A stretch of 64,000 nucleotides of DNA from Frondihabitans sucicola (GTDB lineage: Bacteria > Actinomycetota > Actinomycetes > Actinomycetales > Microbacteriaceae), in assembly GCF_030296615.1 (NCBI RefSeq), contig NZ_AP027732.1, positions 1,240,001 to 1,304,000 on the forward strand, given 5' to 3'. This document shows, one piece after another, positions 16,554 to 26,163 of this stretch (position 1 is the stretch's first letter; every line of letters begins with the position of its first letter). Under the pieces are notes generated by a model. It was not told the origin of the DNA. It did no database searches and saw nothing but the letters and a program-made list of their open reading frames with translations. A program made the translations under genes and the position numbers.

Positions 16554-17917
16554 TTAACCGATGCGCTCTCGGCGACCGAAGATGCCCTGCGGTCGGAACA
16601 TGAGAATGATGATGAGGATCAACAGCGCCGTCGCGTACTTGAAGTCGCCTGGCAGCACCAGGTTCGTGAGCTCGACGATCATGCCGACGATGAGCGAGCC
16701 GACCAGGGCGCCGAAGGCGGTGCCGAGGCCGCCGAGGGTGACCGCTGCGAAGATCAGCAGCAGGATCTGGAGGCCGAGCTCCCAGTTCACGCCGTTCAGC
16801 ACCAGGCCGAGCATGACGCCGGAGAGGCCGGCGAGGCCGGCGGCGATGGTCCAGACGAGCCGGATGATCCTGTCGACGTCGATGCCCGAGGCGGCGGCGA
16901 GAGCAGGGTTGTCGCTCACGGCGCGGGTCGCGCGGCCGGTCCTGGTCTTCAGCAGGAACAGGCCGGCGAGCACGAGGACCACGACGGAGATCCCCATCGC
17001 GACGTACGACTGGACCGTCAGCACGACGCCGCCGATGTCGACAGTCTTCGGGTTGGCGATGCTGATCCGGACCGTTGCGGCGCCGTAGAAGTACTGGAAC
17101 GCGTACTGCAGGGCGATCGAGAGGCCGATCGTCACGATCATGAGCTGCGTGAGGCTGAGCCCCTTCTTCCGCAGCGGCTTCCAGATGAGCTGGTCCTGGA
17201 AGAAGCCGGTCGCCGCCGAGATGACCACGGTGATCACCGCCGCCAGGATCAGCGGAAGGCCGAGCACGTTGGCGAAGGTGTACGCCAGCAGCCCCCGAGC
17301 GTCACCTGCTCGCCGTGCGCGAAGCTCTGGAGGCCCGTGGTCCCGTAGACGAGCGAGAGGCCGATGGCGGCCAGCGCGAGCAGGAGCCCGAGCCGGAGAC
17401 CGGATGCGGCCTGCTGCGCGAGCCGCTGGAACGAGAAGTCGTCGCCCGAGGTGTTGTTGTCGATCACCGCGCCCTTGGTCGTCGAGAGCTGGAAGATGGT
17501 GCCGGCGCTCGAGCCGAGTGTGACGGGGACCTTGCGGTCGTTCGTCTTCTCGTTGGCGAGGTACTGGCCGCTCGGGAGCGTCCCCTCCTTGAGCGTGACC
17601 GTGTACGTGCCGGACGACTTCGCCGCGATGGACCAGCGTCCGGTGCCGTCCGTGACGCTGGTCAGTGCCGCGCCGGTCGGCGGCTTGGCAGAGATCGTCA
17701 CGCCCTTGGCCGGCTTGCCGTCGCTCCGCAGCAGCGTGCCCTGGATACACGCGGTGGTCGCATCGGTGGCACACGTCGTCGTGGCCGCACTCGCGGTGCC
17801 CGGTGCGAACGCCAGCGACGTGAGACTCGCCAGGAGTCCCAGCAGCAGCACCGCTGCCAGGATCGCCAGGGAGTGACGCCGTCGGGCGGGTGGTGTGTTC
17901 GTTGGGACGAGAATCAC
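16554..17917 (-). CDS. livH: Branched-chain amino acid ABC transporter permease LivH with extracytoplasmic N-terminal domain, frameshifted as sequenced
   Basis: A cleavable-looking signal (about 1-44, ending TASA) leads into a ~110-residue extracytoplasmic module resembling carboxypeptidase-regulatory/Ig-like folds (GTLLRSDGKPAKGVTISAKPP, then GRWSIAAKSSGTYTVTLKEG). The LivH membrane domain follows from LGLLLALAAIGLSLVYGTTGLQSFAHGE. The frame breaks at the five-C run 17292-17296 (plus strand); one added base restores VTLGGLLAYTFANVLGLPL. The intact protein is about 454 residues against ~290 for ordinary LivH. GTG 17917 is chosen with AGGAGG nine bases upstream. First gene of the livHMGF operon. 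Confidence 0.87.
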
Positions 17918-18001
17918 AGAACCTCCTGGACGGCCCAGTCGGACATTTCCCCGAGGGTCTGGCTCGCCGTCGTCGTTGACAGTACTTTCCCTATGTGTCC
18001 G

Positions 18002-18023
18002 CTGTGTTTCCGCGATAACACAG
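18002..18023. promoter_or_regulatory. Inverted repeat in the livH-guaB divergent region
   Basis: CTGTGTT - eight bases - AACACAG is a perfect seven-base dyad. It overlaps the predicted -10 of the leftward liv promoter and has weaker symmetry extending to about 17992 and 18034 (TGTGTC / GAGACACA). It is a good candidate repressor site for the liv operon. Confidence 0.5.
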
Positions 18024-18042
18024 TAGAGACACAGGAGTCTAA
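18014..18042 (-). promoter_or_regulatory. Candidate liv operon promoter
   Basis: On the minus strand TTAGAC (18042-18037) and GTTATC (18019-18014) are separated by 17 bases, about 97 bases before the livH start. The match is moderate. Its -10 sits in the inverted repeat. Confidence 0.4.
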
Positions 18043-18114
18043 ATGGTTCCTAGGCCCTGGCAGTGACATCGGGAATGGAATCGCCGCGCCTGGGTTAAGA
18101 TGTACCACCGGTGA

Positions 18115-19671
<1,557 letters not shown>

Positions 19672-19695
19672 CCCGCCCCTCCCGTTTCGCCGCAA

Positions 19696-19751
19696 GACGT
19701 TTCGCGGACACATCACCCTGCCGCGGCAGGGTGATTCGTCCGCGAGGCGTC
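19696..19751. repeat. 56-bp palindromic repeat, copy 1
   Basis: Outer arms GACGTTTCGCGGAC / GTCCGCGAGGCGTC (two mismatches) and inner arms ATCACCCTGCCG / CGGCAGGGTGAT (perfect) form an almost continuous palindrome. It lies 24 bases after guaB and could also terminate it. Its outer arms match copy 2 at 20826-20877. Confidence 0.85.
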
Positions 19752-19754
19752 TCG

Positions 19755-19763
19755 TTATCCACA
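19755..19763 (+). other. DnaA-box sequence TTATCCACA
   Basis: Perfect match to the strong DnaA box, just after the palindromic repeat and upstream of the AbiEi-like gene. Only one box is seen, so this is not an origin; chance or a titration site is possible. Confidence 0.4.
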
Positions 19764-19814
19764 CGCGGCGTCGGAGACCGTGCAGCCGGACGACGGGTTC
19801 GGGATCCTGCCGTC

Positions 19815-20735
19815 ATGACTTCCAGCAACCGTCTCGATGTCGGGACCGAACTCATCCGCAGCAGCACCTCCGACCGGGCTCTTCGTCGGCTTGCAGCAGC
19901 CGGAACCCTCGTGACGCTCGCCCGCGGCTGTCACGTTGCCCGTGATCTCTGGGAGGAAGCGGATCTCGATCATCGGTTCCGGCTCCGGATCGCCGCCGCA
20001 CGGGCCATCAGCCGAACGGCACCCGTCCTGTCTCACGCCGCGGCCGCGTACGTGTGGGACCTCCCGTGGATCGGGCCGTGGCCCGACCTCGTGTCGGCCA
20101 CCGATCCCACCCGGTCGTCCACCCGAAGCGGCAGTCTCGTGCGCTGGCACAGTTCTCCGCTCTCCGTCGGCGAAGTGGTGCGCTACCACGGCGTTGCCGT
20201 GACGACCCCGACGCGGACCTCCGTCGACCTGGCGCTCACCCTCCCGTTCTCGTCCGCCGTCGCCCTCGTGGACGGAGCCCTGCAGCGGGGAGCAACCGAT
20301 CGCGCTCGACTCGGCGAGGCCTTGAACCGCCGGTGCGAGGCACGGAACGCCCCCTCCGCGGGGCGCGCTCTGGCGTTCGCCGATGCCCGTGCGGAGTCGG
20401 CGGGCGAGTCCATGAGCCGGGTGTCGATAGCCGAGAGCAGGATCGACGTGCCCGACCTCCAAAAGGAGTTCCGCGACGGCGAGGGGCTGATCGGGTTCGT
20501 CGATTTCTGGTGGCCGCGATGGGGCGTCGTCGGAGAGTTCGACGGCGACAAGAAATACCTGCGGCCGGAGTTTCGCGGCGGCCGGTCCACCGAGCGGGTG
20601 TTGCTCGACGAGAAGCGCCGGGCCGACCGGATCCAGGCGTTGCCTCAGGTCCGCCGCCTGGTGCGCTGGGGTTGGCGGGAGGCCCGCGATCCTGCGCTCC
20701 TGTCCGGCCGGCTCGGCCTGCCCGGTCGTCGATAG
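19815..20735 (+). CDS. AbiEi-like antitoxin-domain protein with possible C-terminal nuclease-like domain
   Basis: 306 residues. The first ~90 resemble the AbiEi winged-helix antitoxin head (STSDRALRRLAAAGTLVTLARGCHV...LSHAAAAYVWDLPW). The C-terminal third (GFVDFWWPRWGVVGEFDGDKKYL...ERVLLDEKRRADRI) has a D/E-D-K pattern like DUF559 or PD-(D/E)XK proteins. Such genes are widespread as single ORFs in Microbacteriaceae. No partner toxin gene is adjacent, so a toxin-antitoxin role is not shown. It is flanked on each side by a ~50-bp palindrome, which breaks the guaB-guaB3 neighbourhood and suggests insertion. Confidence 0.65.
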   Translation: MTSSNRLDVGTELIRSSTSDRALRRLAAAGTLVTLARGCHVARDLWEEADLDHRFRLRIAAARAISRTAPVLSHAAAAYVWDLPWIGPWPDLVSATDPTRSSTRSGSLVRWHSSPLSVGEVVRYHGVAVTTPTRTSVDLALTLPFSSAVALVDGALQRGATDRARLGEALNRRCEARNAPSAGRALAFADARAESAGESMSRVSIAESRIDVPDLQKEFRDGEGLIGFVDFWWPRWGVVGEFDGDKKYLRPEFRGGRSTERVLLDEKRRADRIQALPQVRRLVRWGWREARDPALLSGRLGLPGRR

Positions 20736-20825
20736 GGTCTGCGGCGGTGTGGTTCCGAGCGGCGCTGCGCTGCGCGGCGCGGGTTGCGCGGGGTGGCGCT
20801 GCGCTGCGCGGCGGCTGCCGCAAAA

Positions 20826-20877
20826 CGTTTCGCGGACAATTCGACCTGCCGCGGCGGGTCGCATTGTCCGCGAAACG
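20826..20877. repeat. 52-bp palindromic repeat, copy 2
   Basis: Perfect 15-base outer arms CGTTTCGCGGACAAT / ATTGTCCGCGAAACG and inner CGACC / GGTCG around a CCGCGG centre. Same family as copy 1 on the other side of the AbiEi-like gene. A low-complexity GCTGCGC-rich stretch, with one 18-base segment present twice, fills 20755-20818 just before it. Confidence 0.85.
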
Positions 20878-20907
20878 CGCTACGGCGGGCGGGACAGAGG
20901 CGACCGG

Positions 20908-20913
20908 TAGGGT
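20908..20913 (+). promoter_or_regulatory. -10 box for leaderless guaB3
   Basis: TAGGGT lies six bases before GTG 20920. No Shine-Dalgarno is visible. Confidence 0.5.
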
Positions 20914-20919
20914 TGACGC

Positions 20920-22041
20920 GTGACTGAGGTAGAGATCGGCGTGGCCAAGCGCGCCCGCAGGGCATACGCGTTCGACGACATCGCGATCGTTCCGTCGAGG
21001 CGAACCCGCGACCCGCACGACGTCAACGTCGGCTGGTCGATCGACGCCTTCCAGTTCGAGACGCCGATCATCGCGGCTCCGATGGACTCCGTCGTCAGCC
21101 CGGCCACGGCGATCCGCATCGGCCAGCTCGGCGGCCTCGGCGTGCTCGACCTCGAGGGCGTCTGGACGAGGTACGAAGACCCCGAAGCGGTCCTGGCCGA
21201 GATCCGCGGGCTCCCCGACGAGATCGCGACGACCAGGATGCAAGAGATCTACGCCGCCCCCATCCGCCCCGATCTCGTGGCCGCCCGTCTCGCCGAGATC
21301 CGTGCAGCGGGTGTCGTGGTCGCGGGGGCACTGAGCCCGCAACGCACGCAAGACCTGTACCAGACGGTGGTCGACGCCGGTGTCGACATCTTCGTTATCC
21401 GTGGCACCACCGTGTCAGCAGAGCACGTCTCGAAGAACACCGAACCCCTCAACCTCAAGAAGTTCATCTACGAACTCGACGTCCCGGTGATCGTGGGCGG
21501 TGCGTCCACGTACACGGCGGCGCTGCACCTCATGCGCACGGGTGCCGCCGGCGTCCTGGTCGGTTTCGGTGGCGGCGCGGCGTCGACCACGCGCGCCTCG
21601 CTCGGCATCCACGCGCCCATGGCGACCGCTGTGGCCGATGTCGCCGGTGCTCGCCGCGACTACCTCGACGAGTCGGGTGGCCGCTACGTGCACGTCATCG
21701 CCGACGGGGGCCTCGGCACGTCGGGCGACCTCGTCAAGGCCGTCGCCGTCGGCGCCGACGCCGTCATGCTCGGCGCCGCTCTGGCCCGCGCGAACGACGT
21801 TCCCGGTGGCGGTTTCCACTGGGGCGCCGAGGCGCACCACCCCGAGCTCCCGCGCGGCCGCCGCGTTCGGGTCGGCACCACGGGCACGCTCGAGAACATC
21901 CTGTACGGCCCTGCTCCCACGGCCGACGGCACCGCCAACCTCATGGGCGCCCTGCGCCGCTCGATGGCGACGACCGGGTACAGCGACCTGAAGGAATTCC
22001 AGCGGGTCGAGGTCGTCGTAGCTCCGTACCACCCGCACTGA
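20920..22041 (+). CDS. guaB3: GuaB3-family IMP dehydrogenase-related protein
   Basis: 373 residues: an IMPDH/GMP-reductase TIM barrel without CBS domains. The start EIGVAKRARRAYAFDDIAIVPSRRTRDP is diagnostic of GuaB3. At the loop where IMPDH has its nucleophilic Cys, this protein reads GFGGGAASTTRASLGIH with no Cys, as I recall for mycobacterial GuaB3. Its exact reaction in actinobacteria is unsettled. The neighbourhood (guaB upstream, guaA 5.4 kb on) supports a purine role. Confidence 0.9.
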   Translation: MTEVEIGVAKRARRAYAFDDIAIVPSRRTRDPHDVNVGWSIDAFQFETPIIAAPMDSVVSPATAIRIGQLGGLGVLDLEGVWTRYEDPEAVLAEIRGLPDEIATTRMQEIYAAPIRPDLVAARLAEIRAAGVVVAGALSPQRTQDLYQTVVDAGVDIFVIRGTTVSAEHVSKNTEPLNLKKFIYELDVPVIVGGASTYTAALHLMRTGAAGVLVGFGGGAASTTRASLGIHAPMATAVADVAGARRDYLDESGGRYVHVIADGGLGTSGDLVKAVAVGADAVMLGAALARANDVPGGGFHWGAEAHHPELPRGRRVRVGTTGTLENILYGPAPTADGTANLMGALRRSMATTGYSDLKEFQRVEVVVAPYHPH

Positions 22042-22124
22042 GCACTGGTCAGGCGGCCCCCTCGGGGCGTTGAATGGGCTCGAGCGGCAGCGACGCCGTT
22101 CGACCTCATCCGACGGAGGAACGC

Positions 22125-23942
22125 ATGGCCCTCTCAGCATCCGCGTCCATCTCGAACAAGCTCGGTCCGGCCGAGCGCGAGGCCGCCCTGGCCGCCCTGA
22201 AGTCGAAAGAGCTCGACATCCTGGTCATCGGAGGAGGCGTCGTGGGCGCCGGGAGCGCTCTCGACGCCGTCACGCGCGGGCTCAGCGTCGGCATCGTCGA
22301 AGCTCGCGACTGGGGCTCCGGTACCTCGAGCCGCTCGTCGAAGCTCGTACACGGCGGCATCCGCTACCTCGAGCAGCTCAATTTCCGGCTGGTGCGCGAG
22401 GCCCTGATCGAGCGCGGTCTCCTGCTGCAGCGGATCGCCCCGCACCTGGTCAAACCGGTCCGCTTCCTCTACCCGCTCAACAAGCGCGTGATCGAGCGGG
22501 TCTACATCGGCGCGGGCATGCTGCTCTACGACCTGTTCAGCTGGTCGGGCGGGCGCCCGCCCGGTGTGCCGCACCACCGCCACCTCTCCAAGTCGCAGGT
22601 GCTGCGGTCGATCCCGAGCCTGTCGAAGGACGCGCTCGTCGGAGGCATGACCTACTACGACGCCCAGGTCGACGACGCGCGCTACGTCTCCTCGCTGGTG
22701 CGGACGGCGTCGAGCTACGGTGCGCACGCCGCGAGTCGGGTGCGAGTCGAAGGATTCGTCAAGGTGGGGGAGCGCGTGGTCGGCGTGCACGCCCACGACA
22801 TCCAGACCGGCGAGCAGTTCGACATCCGCGCGAAGCAGGTCGTCAACGCGACCGGAGTCTGGACGGACGACACGCAGGCCATGGTGGGGTCGCGCGGGCA
22901 GTTCAAGGTCCGAGCGTCGAAGGGCGTCCACCTCGTCATCCCGCGCGACCGGTTCCAGTCGAAGATGGGCATGATCCTGCGCACCGAGAAGAGCGTGCTC
23001 TTCGTCATCCCGTGGGGCAGGCACTGGCTCGTCGGCACCACCGACACCGACTGGAACCTCGACAAGGCGCACCCGGCGGCGACCGCCGCCGACATCGACT
23101 ACATCCTCGAGCACGTCAACAGGGTCCTGGCGGTGCCGCTCACGCGCGACGACGTCGAGGGCGTGTACGCAGGACTCCGCCCGCTGCTGGCCGGGGAGTC
23201 CGACCAGACCTCGAAGCTGTCGCGCGAGCACATCGTGGCTCACACCGTCCCCGGCCTGGTCGTCGTGGCGGGCGGCAAGTGGACCACCTACCGCGTGATG
23301 GCGAAGGACGCGATCGACGAGGCCGTGGCAGCGCTCGACGGAAAGATCCCGGAGAGCATCACGCAGGAGATCCCCCTGCTCGGCGCCGAGGGGTACTGGG
23401 CGGCGATGAACAAGGCCGGCAAGATCGGCCGTGCCTTCGGCGTCCACCAGGTCAGGATCGAGCACCTGCTCAACCGGTACGGAACTCTCACCGACGAACT
23501 CCTCGACATCATTCGCGACGATGCCTCGCTCGCCGAGCCGCTGCCGGGCGCTGACGACTACCTCCGGGCCGAGGTGGTCTACGCCGCGGGCCACGAGGGA
23601 GCCCTTCACCTCGAAGACGTCCTCGCCCGCCGCACGCGCATCTCGATCGAGGCGTGGGACCGCGGTGACTCGGCCGCGCCCGTCGCAGCGAAGCTGATGG
23701 CGGGTGTCCTCGGCTGGACCGACGCCCAGACCGAGGAGGAGGTCGGCAACTACCTCACCCGGGTGGCCGCGGAGAGGGCGAGTCAGCTCGAACCGGACGA
23801 CGCCTCGGCGGATCGCGTGCGGCTCGAGGCGCCGGACATCGCTTTCGGGTTCGAGGAGGACGACGTCGTCGTGAAGCCCGCGGAAACGGCGAAAGCGGCG
23901 CCGCGACCCGCCTCGAAGCCGCGGCCCCGCAAACAACACTGA
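22125..23942 (+). CDS. glpD: Aerobic glycerol-3-phosphate dehydrogenase
   Basis: FAD enzyme oxidising glycerol-3-phosphate to dihydroxyacetone phosphate at the membrane, feeding electrons to quinone. 605 residues. FAD-binding LVIGGGVVGAGSALDAVTRG is near residue 30, then GSGTSSRSSKLVHGGIRYLE. The DAO domain is followed by the C-terminal GlpD cap and a ~60-residue Pro/Ala/Lys tail. ATG 22125 has GGAGGA eight bases upstream. No glpF or glpK is adjacent. A glycerophosphodiesterase 7 kb away could supply substrate. Confidence 0.94.
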   Translation: MALSASASISNKLGPAEREAALAALKSKELDILVIGGGVVGAGSALDAVTRGLSVGIVEARDWGSGTSSRSSKLVHGGIRYLEQLNFRLVREALIERGLLLQRIAPHLVKPVRFLYPLNKRVIERVYIGAGMLLYDLFSWSGGRPPGVPHHRHLSKSQVLRSIPSLSKDALVGGMTYYDAQVDDARYVSSLVRTASSYGAHAASRVRVEGFVKVGERVVGVHAHDIQTGEQFDIRAKQVVNATGVWTDDTQAMVGSRGQFKVRASKGVHLVIPRDRFQSKMGMILRTEKSVLFVIPWGRHWLVGTTDTDWNLDKAHPAATAADIDYILEHVNRVLAVPLTRDDVEGVYAGLRPLLAGESDQTSKLSREHIVAHTVPGLVVVAGGKWTTYRVMAKDAIDEAVAALDGKIPESITQEIPLLGAEGYWAAMNKAGKIGRAFGVHQVRIEHLLNRYGTLTDELLDIIRDDASLAEPLPGADDYLRAEVVYAAGHEGALHLEDVLARRTRISIEAWDRGDSAAPVAAKLMAGVLGWTDAQTEEEVGNYLTRVAAERASQLEPDDASADRVRLEAPDIAFGFEEDDVVVKPAETAKAAPRPASKPRPRKQH

Positions 23943-24004
23943 CGGTTTCGCTCTGGGCGTGCTGAACCGCGGTTCCGTTCGGAACAGACGGGGCAGGATC
24001 CTGG

Positions 24005-24013
24005 TTATCCACA
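24005..24013 (+). other. DnaA-box sequence TTATCCACA
   Basis: Second perfect DnaA box of the window, alone in the glpD-khtT gap, 88 bases before the antiporter regulator gene. It directly follows a GCAGGATC octamer. Confidence 0.4.
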
Positions 24014-24051
24014 GACAGGTACAGCCCGGCTTCCGCCCGTCCCCCCGACGG

Positions 24052-24057
24052 TAAGCT
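24052..24057 (+). promoter_or_regulatory. Candidate -10 box upstream of the antiporter genes
   Basis: TAAGCT lies 36 bases before the ATG of the regulatory subunit. TTCCGC 15 bases further upstream is a weak -35. Support is modest. Confidence 0.35.
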
Positions 24058-24092
24058 GAGACGACTGCCCCCGAGCTTCTGGAGACCAGCCC

Positions 24093-24653
24093 ATGGTTGA
24101 CGTTCGTCGTGTGAAACTCCCCGGTGTGGGAGTCCTTCACACATTCATCACCGATGACGGTGGCAAATGCGGTGTCATCACCCACCGCTCCGGTCACAGT
24201 GACCTGATCACCTTCAGCGACGAGTCCGACGACAAAGACGTCACGAAGGTCTCGCTGCGACTGAGCGAAGACGAGGCCCACACTCTCGCCGAGCTCCTCG
24301 GTGGTACCCGGATCACGGAGTCCCTCTCGGCCCTCGAGCAGATGCCCGGCCTCAGCATCGACTGGTTCACCGTCGACTACGACGACCACATCGCCGGTCA
24401 GCCCCTCGGCGATCTCTCGGCCAAGGGCGTCGTCGGCCTCACCGTGGTCGCGGTCGTCCGCGGCGAGACCGCCAACCCCGCCCCGTCTGGTGACTTCCGC
24501 GTGTTCCCCGGCGACACCCTCGTCGTCGCCGGTTCGCCCGAGAAGGTGGCCAAGGCCTTCGCCTTCTATCGCAGTGGCGCCCTCAAGCACGCGACGGCCG
24601 TCGCCGGGGCAGTCGACTCCCCGCCGGGGGCGTCCGCGCTGCCCAGAGAGTAG
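24093..24653 (+). CDS. Cation:proton antiporter regulatory subunit (KhtT-like, RCK_C domain)
   Basis: 186 residues. N-terminal KhtT-like part (MVDVRRVKLPGVGVLHTFITDDG, CGVITHRSGHSDLI) and C-terminal TrkA-C/RCK_C nucleotide-binding domain (IDWFTVDYDDHIAGQPLGDLSAKG...FRVFPGDTLVVAGSPEKV). It is cytosolic and gates the membrane antiporter encoded five bases downstream. By family it senses a small ligand to control K+ or other cation efflux; cation and ligand cannot be read from sequence. Confidence 0.85.
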   Translation: MVDVRRVKLPGVGVLHTFITDDGGKCGVITHRSGHSDLITFSDESDDKDVTKVSLRLSEDEAHTLAELLGGTRITESLSALEQMPGLSIDWFTVDYDDHIAGQPLGDLSAKGVVGLTVVAVVRGETANPAPSGDFRVFPGDTLVVAGSPEKVAKAFAFYRSGALKHATAVAGAVDSPPGASALPRE

Positions 24654-24657
24654 GCGC

Positions 24658-26163
24658 ATGCACCTCGGCCAAGAGCTCGTCGTCCTCGGCGTCCTCCTCC
24701 TGATCGCGTACGTTCTCGGAAGGCTCGCCAAGCTCATCGGCCTGCCCACCATTCCGGTGTACATGGTCGTGGGTCTCCTGGCGAGCCCGCACGTCGGCTG
24801 GTTCCCGCTCAGCTTCGGGGCCGACAAGATCGAACTGATCGCGATCTTCGGGCTGATCCTGCTGTTGTTCAATCTCGGCCTCGAATTCGATCAAGACGAA
24901 TTCTTCGGCAACGTCGGGCGGCTCGTGCTGTCGGGCGGCAGCTACATCCTCGTCAATATGGTCGTCGGCCTGGCCTTCGGTTTCTGGGTCGGCTGGGGCA
25001 CCCGAGAGGCCCTCATCATCGCCGGGATCACGGCGACGTCGTCGAGCGCGATCGTCACCAAGCTCTTGATCGAGCTGGGCCGACTGGCCAATCGCGAGAC
25101 GCCGATGATCCTGGGCATCACGGTCGTCGAAGACATCTTCATCGCGATCTACCTCGCCATCGTCTCCGTCGTCCTGAGCGGCGAGACGGCTCCTCTGCCC
25201 GTCATCGGCAAACTGGCCATCGCCTTCCTCTTCTTGATCGTGATGTTCACGATTGCGCGCTGGGGCGGCAAATGGGTCTCCCGGCTCATGCGCACCAAAG
25301 ACGACGAGCTCTTCACGGTGCTGTTCTTCGGGCTCGCCGTCATGTTCGCCGGCATCGGCGAGATCCTGGGCGTGACCGACGCCATCGGGGCCTTCCTCAT
25401 CGGTCTGGTCTGCGGCGCGACGCGTTTCCGCAACCGCATCGAGACCTTCGCGCTGCCGATGCGCGACGTCTTCGCCGCCTTCTTCTTCCTCAACTTCGGG
25501 CTGAGCCTCAACCCGGGGTTGTTCCCCCTCGTCATCTGGCCCGTGGTGGGCGCCGTCGTCATGACCCTCGTGCTCAACGCCGGCGCCGGGCAATTCGTCG
25601 CCTGGTTGAACAAACTCGGCCCCCAGGCCGGCATCAACGCGTCGTCGATCCTGCACAATCGCGGTGAATTCGCCCTGATTCTGGCGACACTCTCCCTGGG
25701 CGCGGGGCTCGATCACCGCATTCAGCCCTTTGCGGGCCTGTACGTGCTCGTCATGGCCGTGATCGGTCCCCTGCTCGCGGCCAATTCCGAGCGGATCGGG
25801 GGCGTACTCTTGCGATCGCGGAAGAAAGCCGGCGCGTCCGACCGAAACCGCCAGGCGGTCCCTCGTCACAGCGAAGAGATCGCCCTGATGGAAGCCGCGC
25901 TCGCGGGCGACCGCCTGCCGGGCGATCAGCCAGACGACGACCTCGAGGCCGTCGCCCTGGCGCTCGGCGACGACGACGTCGTGGCGGGGAGCGGTGCCGA
26001 AACCCAGCGCACCGCCGAGGCCGCGGTCGCCGACGAGTTCGACGACTACGACCTCGACGACGAGTACGACACCGACCAGTCCGCCGTCTACGACGCGGCG
26101 GCCGAGCAGGCCGGGCAGCAGTCCGACCAGCGAGCGACCAGGCAGAGAGATCCCGAGTACTGA
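24658..26163 (+). CDS. Cation:proton antiporter, CPA2 family (KhtU-like)
   Basis: 501 residues: about 12-13 membrane helices over the first ~390 (LILLLFNLGLEFDQDEFF, GITATSSSAIVTKLLIELGR, GVTDAIGAFLIGLVCGA, ILHNRGEFALIL), then a ~110-residue hydrophilic, strongly acidic tail (DDDLEAV, EFDDYDLDDEYDTDQ). Exchanges a monovalent cation for H+ under control of the KhtT-like subunit. The tail is longer than in typical KhtU. Its stop overlaps the SURF1 start. Confidence 0.87.
   Translation: MHLGQELVVLGVLLLIAYVLGRLAKLIGLPTIPVYMVVGLLASPHVGWFPLSFGADKIELIAIFGLILLLFNLGLEFDQDEFFGNVGRLVLSGGSYILVNMVVGLAFGFWVGWGTREALIIAGITATSSSAIVTKLLIELGRLANRETPMILGITVVEDIFIAIYLAIVSVVLSGETAPLPVIGKLAIAFLFLIVMFTIARWGGKWVSRLMRTKDDELFTVLFFGLAVMFAGIGEILGVTDAIGAFLIGLVCGATRFRNRIETFALPMRDVFAAFFFLNFGLSLNPGLFPLVIWPVVGAVVMTLVLNAGAGQFVAWLNKLGPQAGINASSILHNRGEFALILATLSLGAGLDHRIQPFAGLYVLVMAVIGPLLAANSERIGGVLLRSRKKAGASDRNRQAVPRHSEEIALMEAALAGDRLPGDQPDDDLEAVALALGDDDVVAGSGAETQRTAEAAVADEFDDYDLDDEYDTDQSAVYDAAAEQAGQQSDQRATRQRDPEY

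Noticed and set aside
19755..24013. A replication origin between guaB and khtT
   Set aside because: Only single DnaA boxes are present, 4 kb apart, without an A/T-rich unwinding region or dnaA/dnaN genes.
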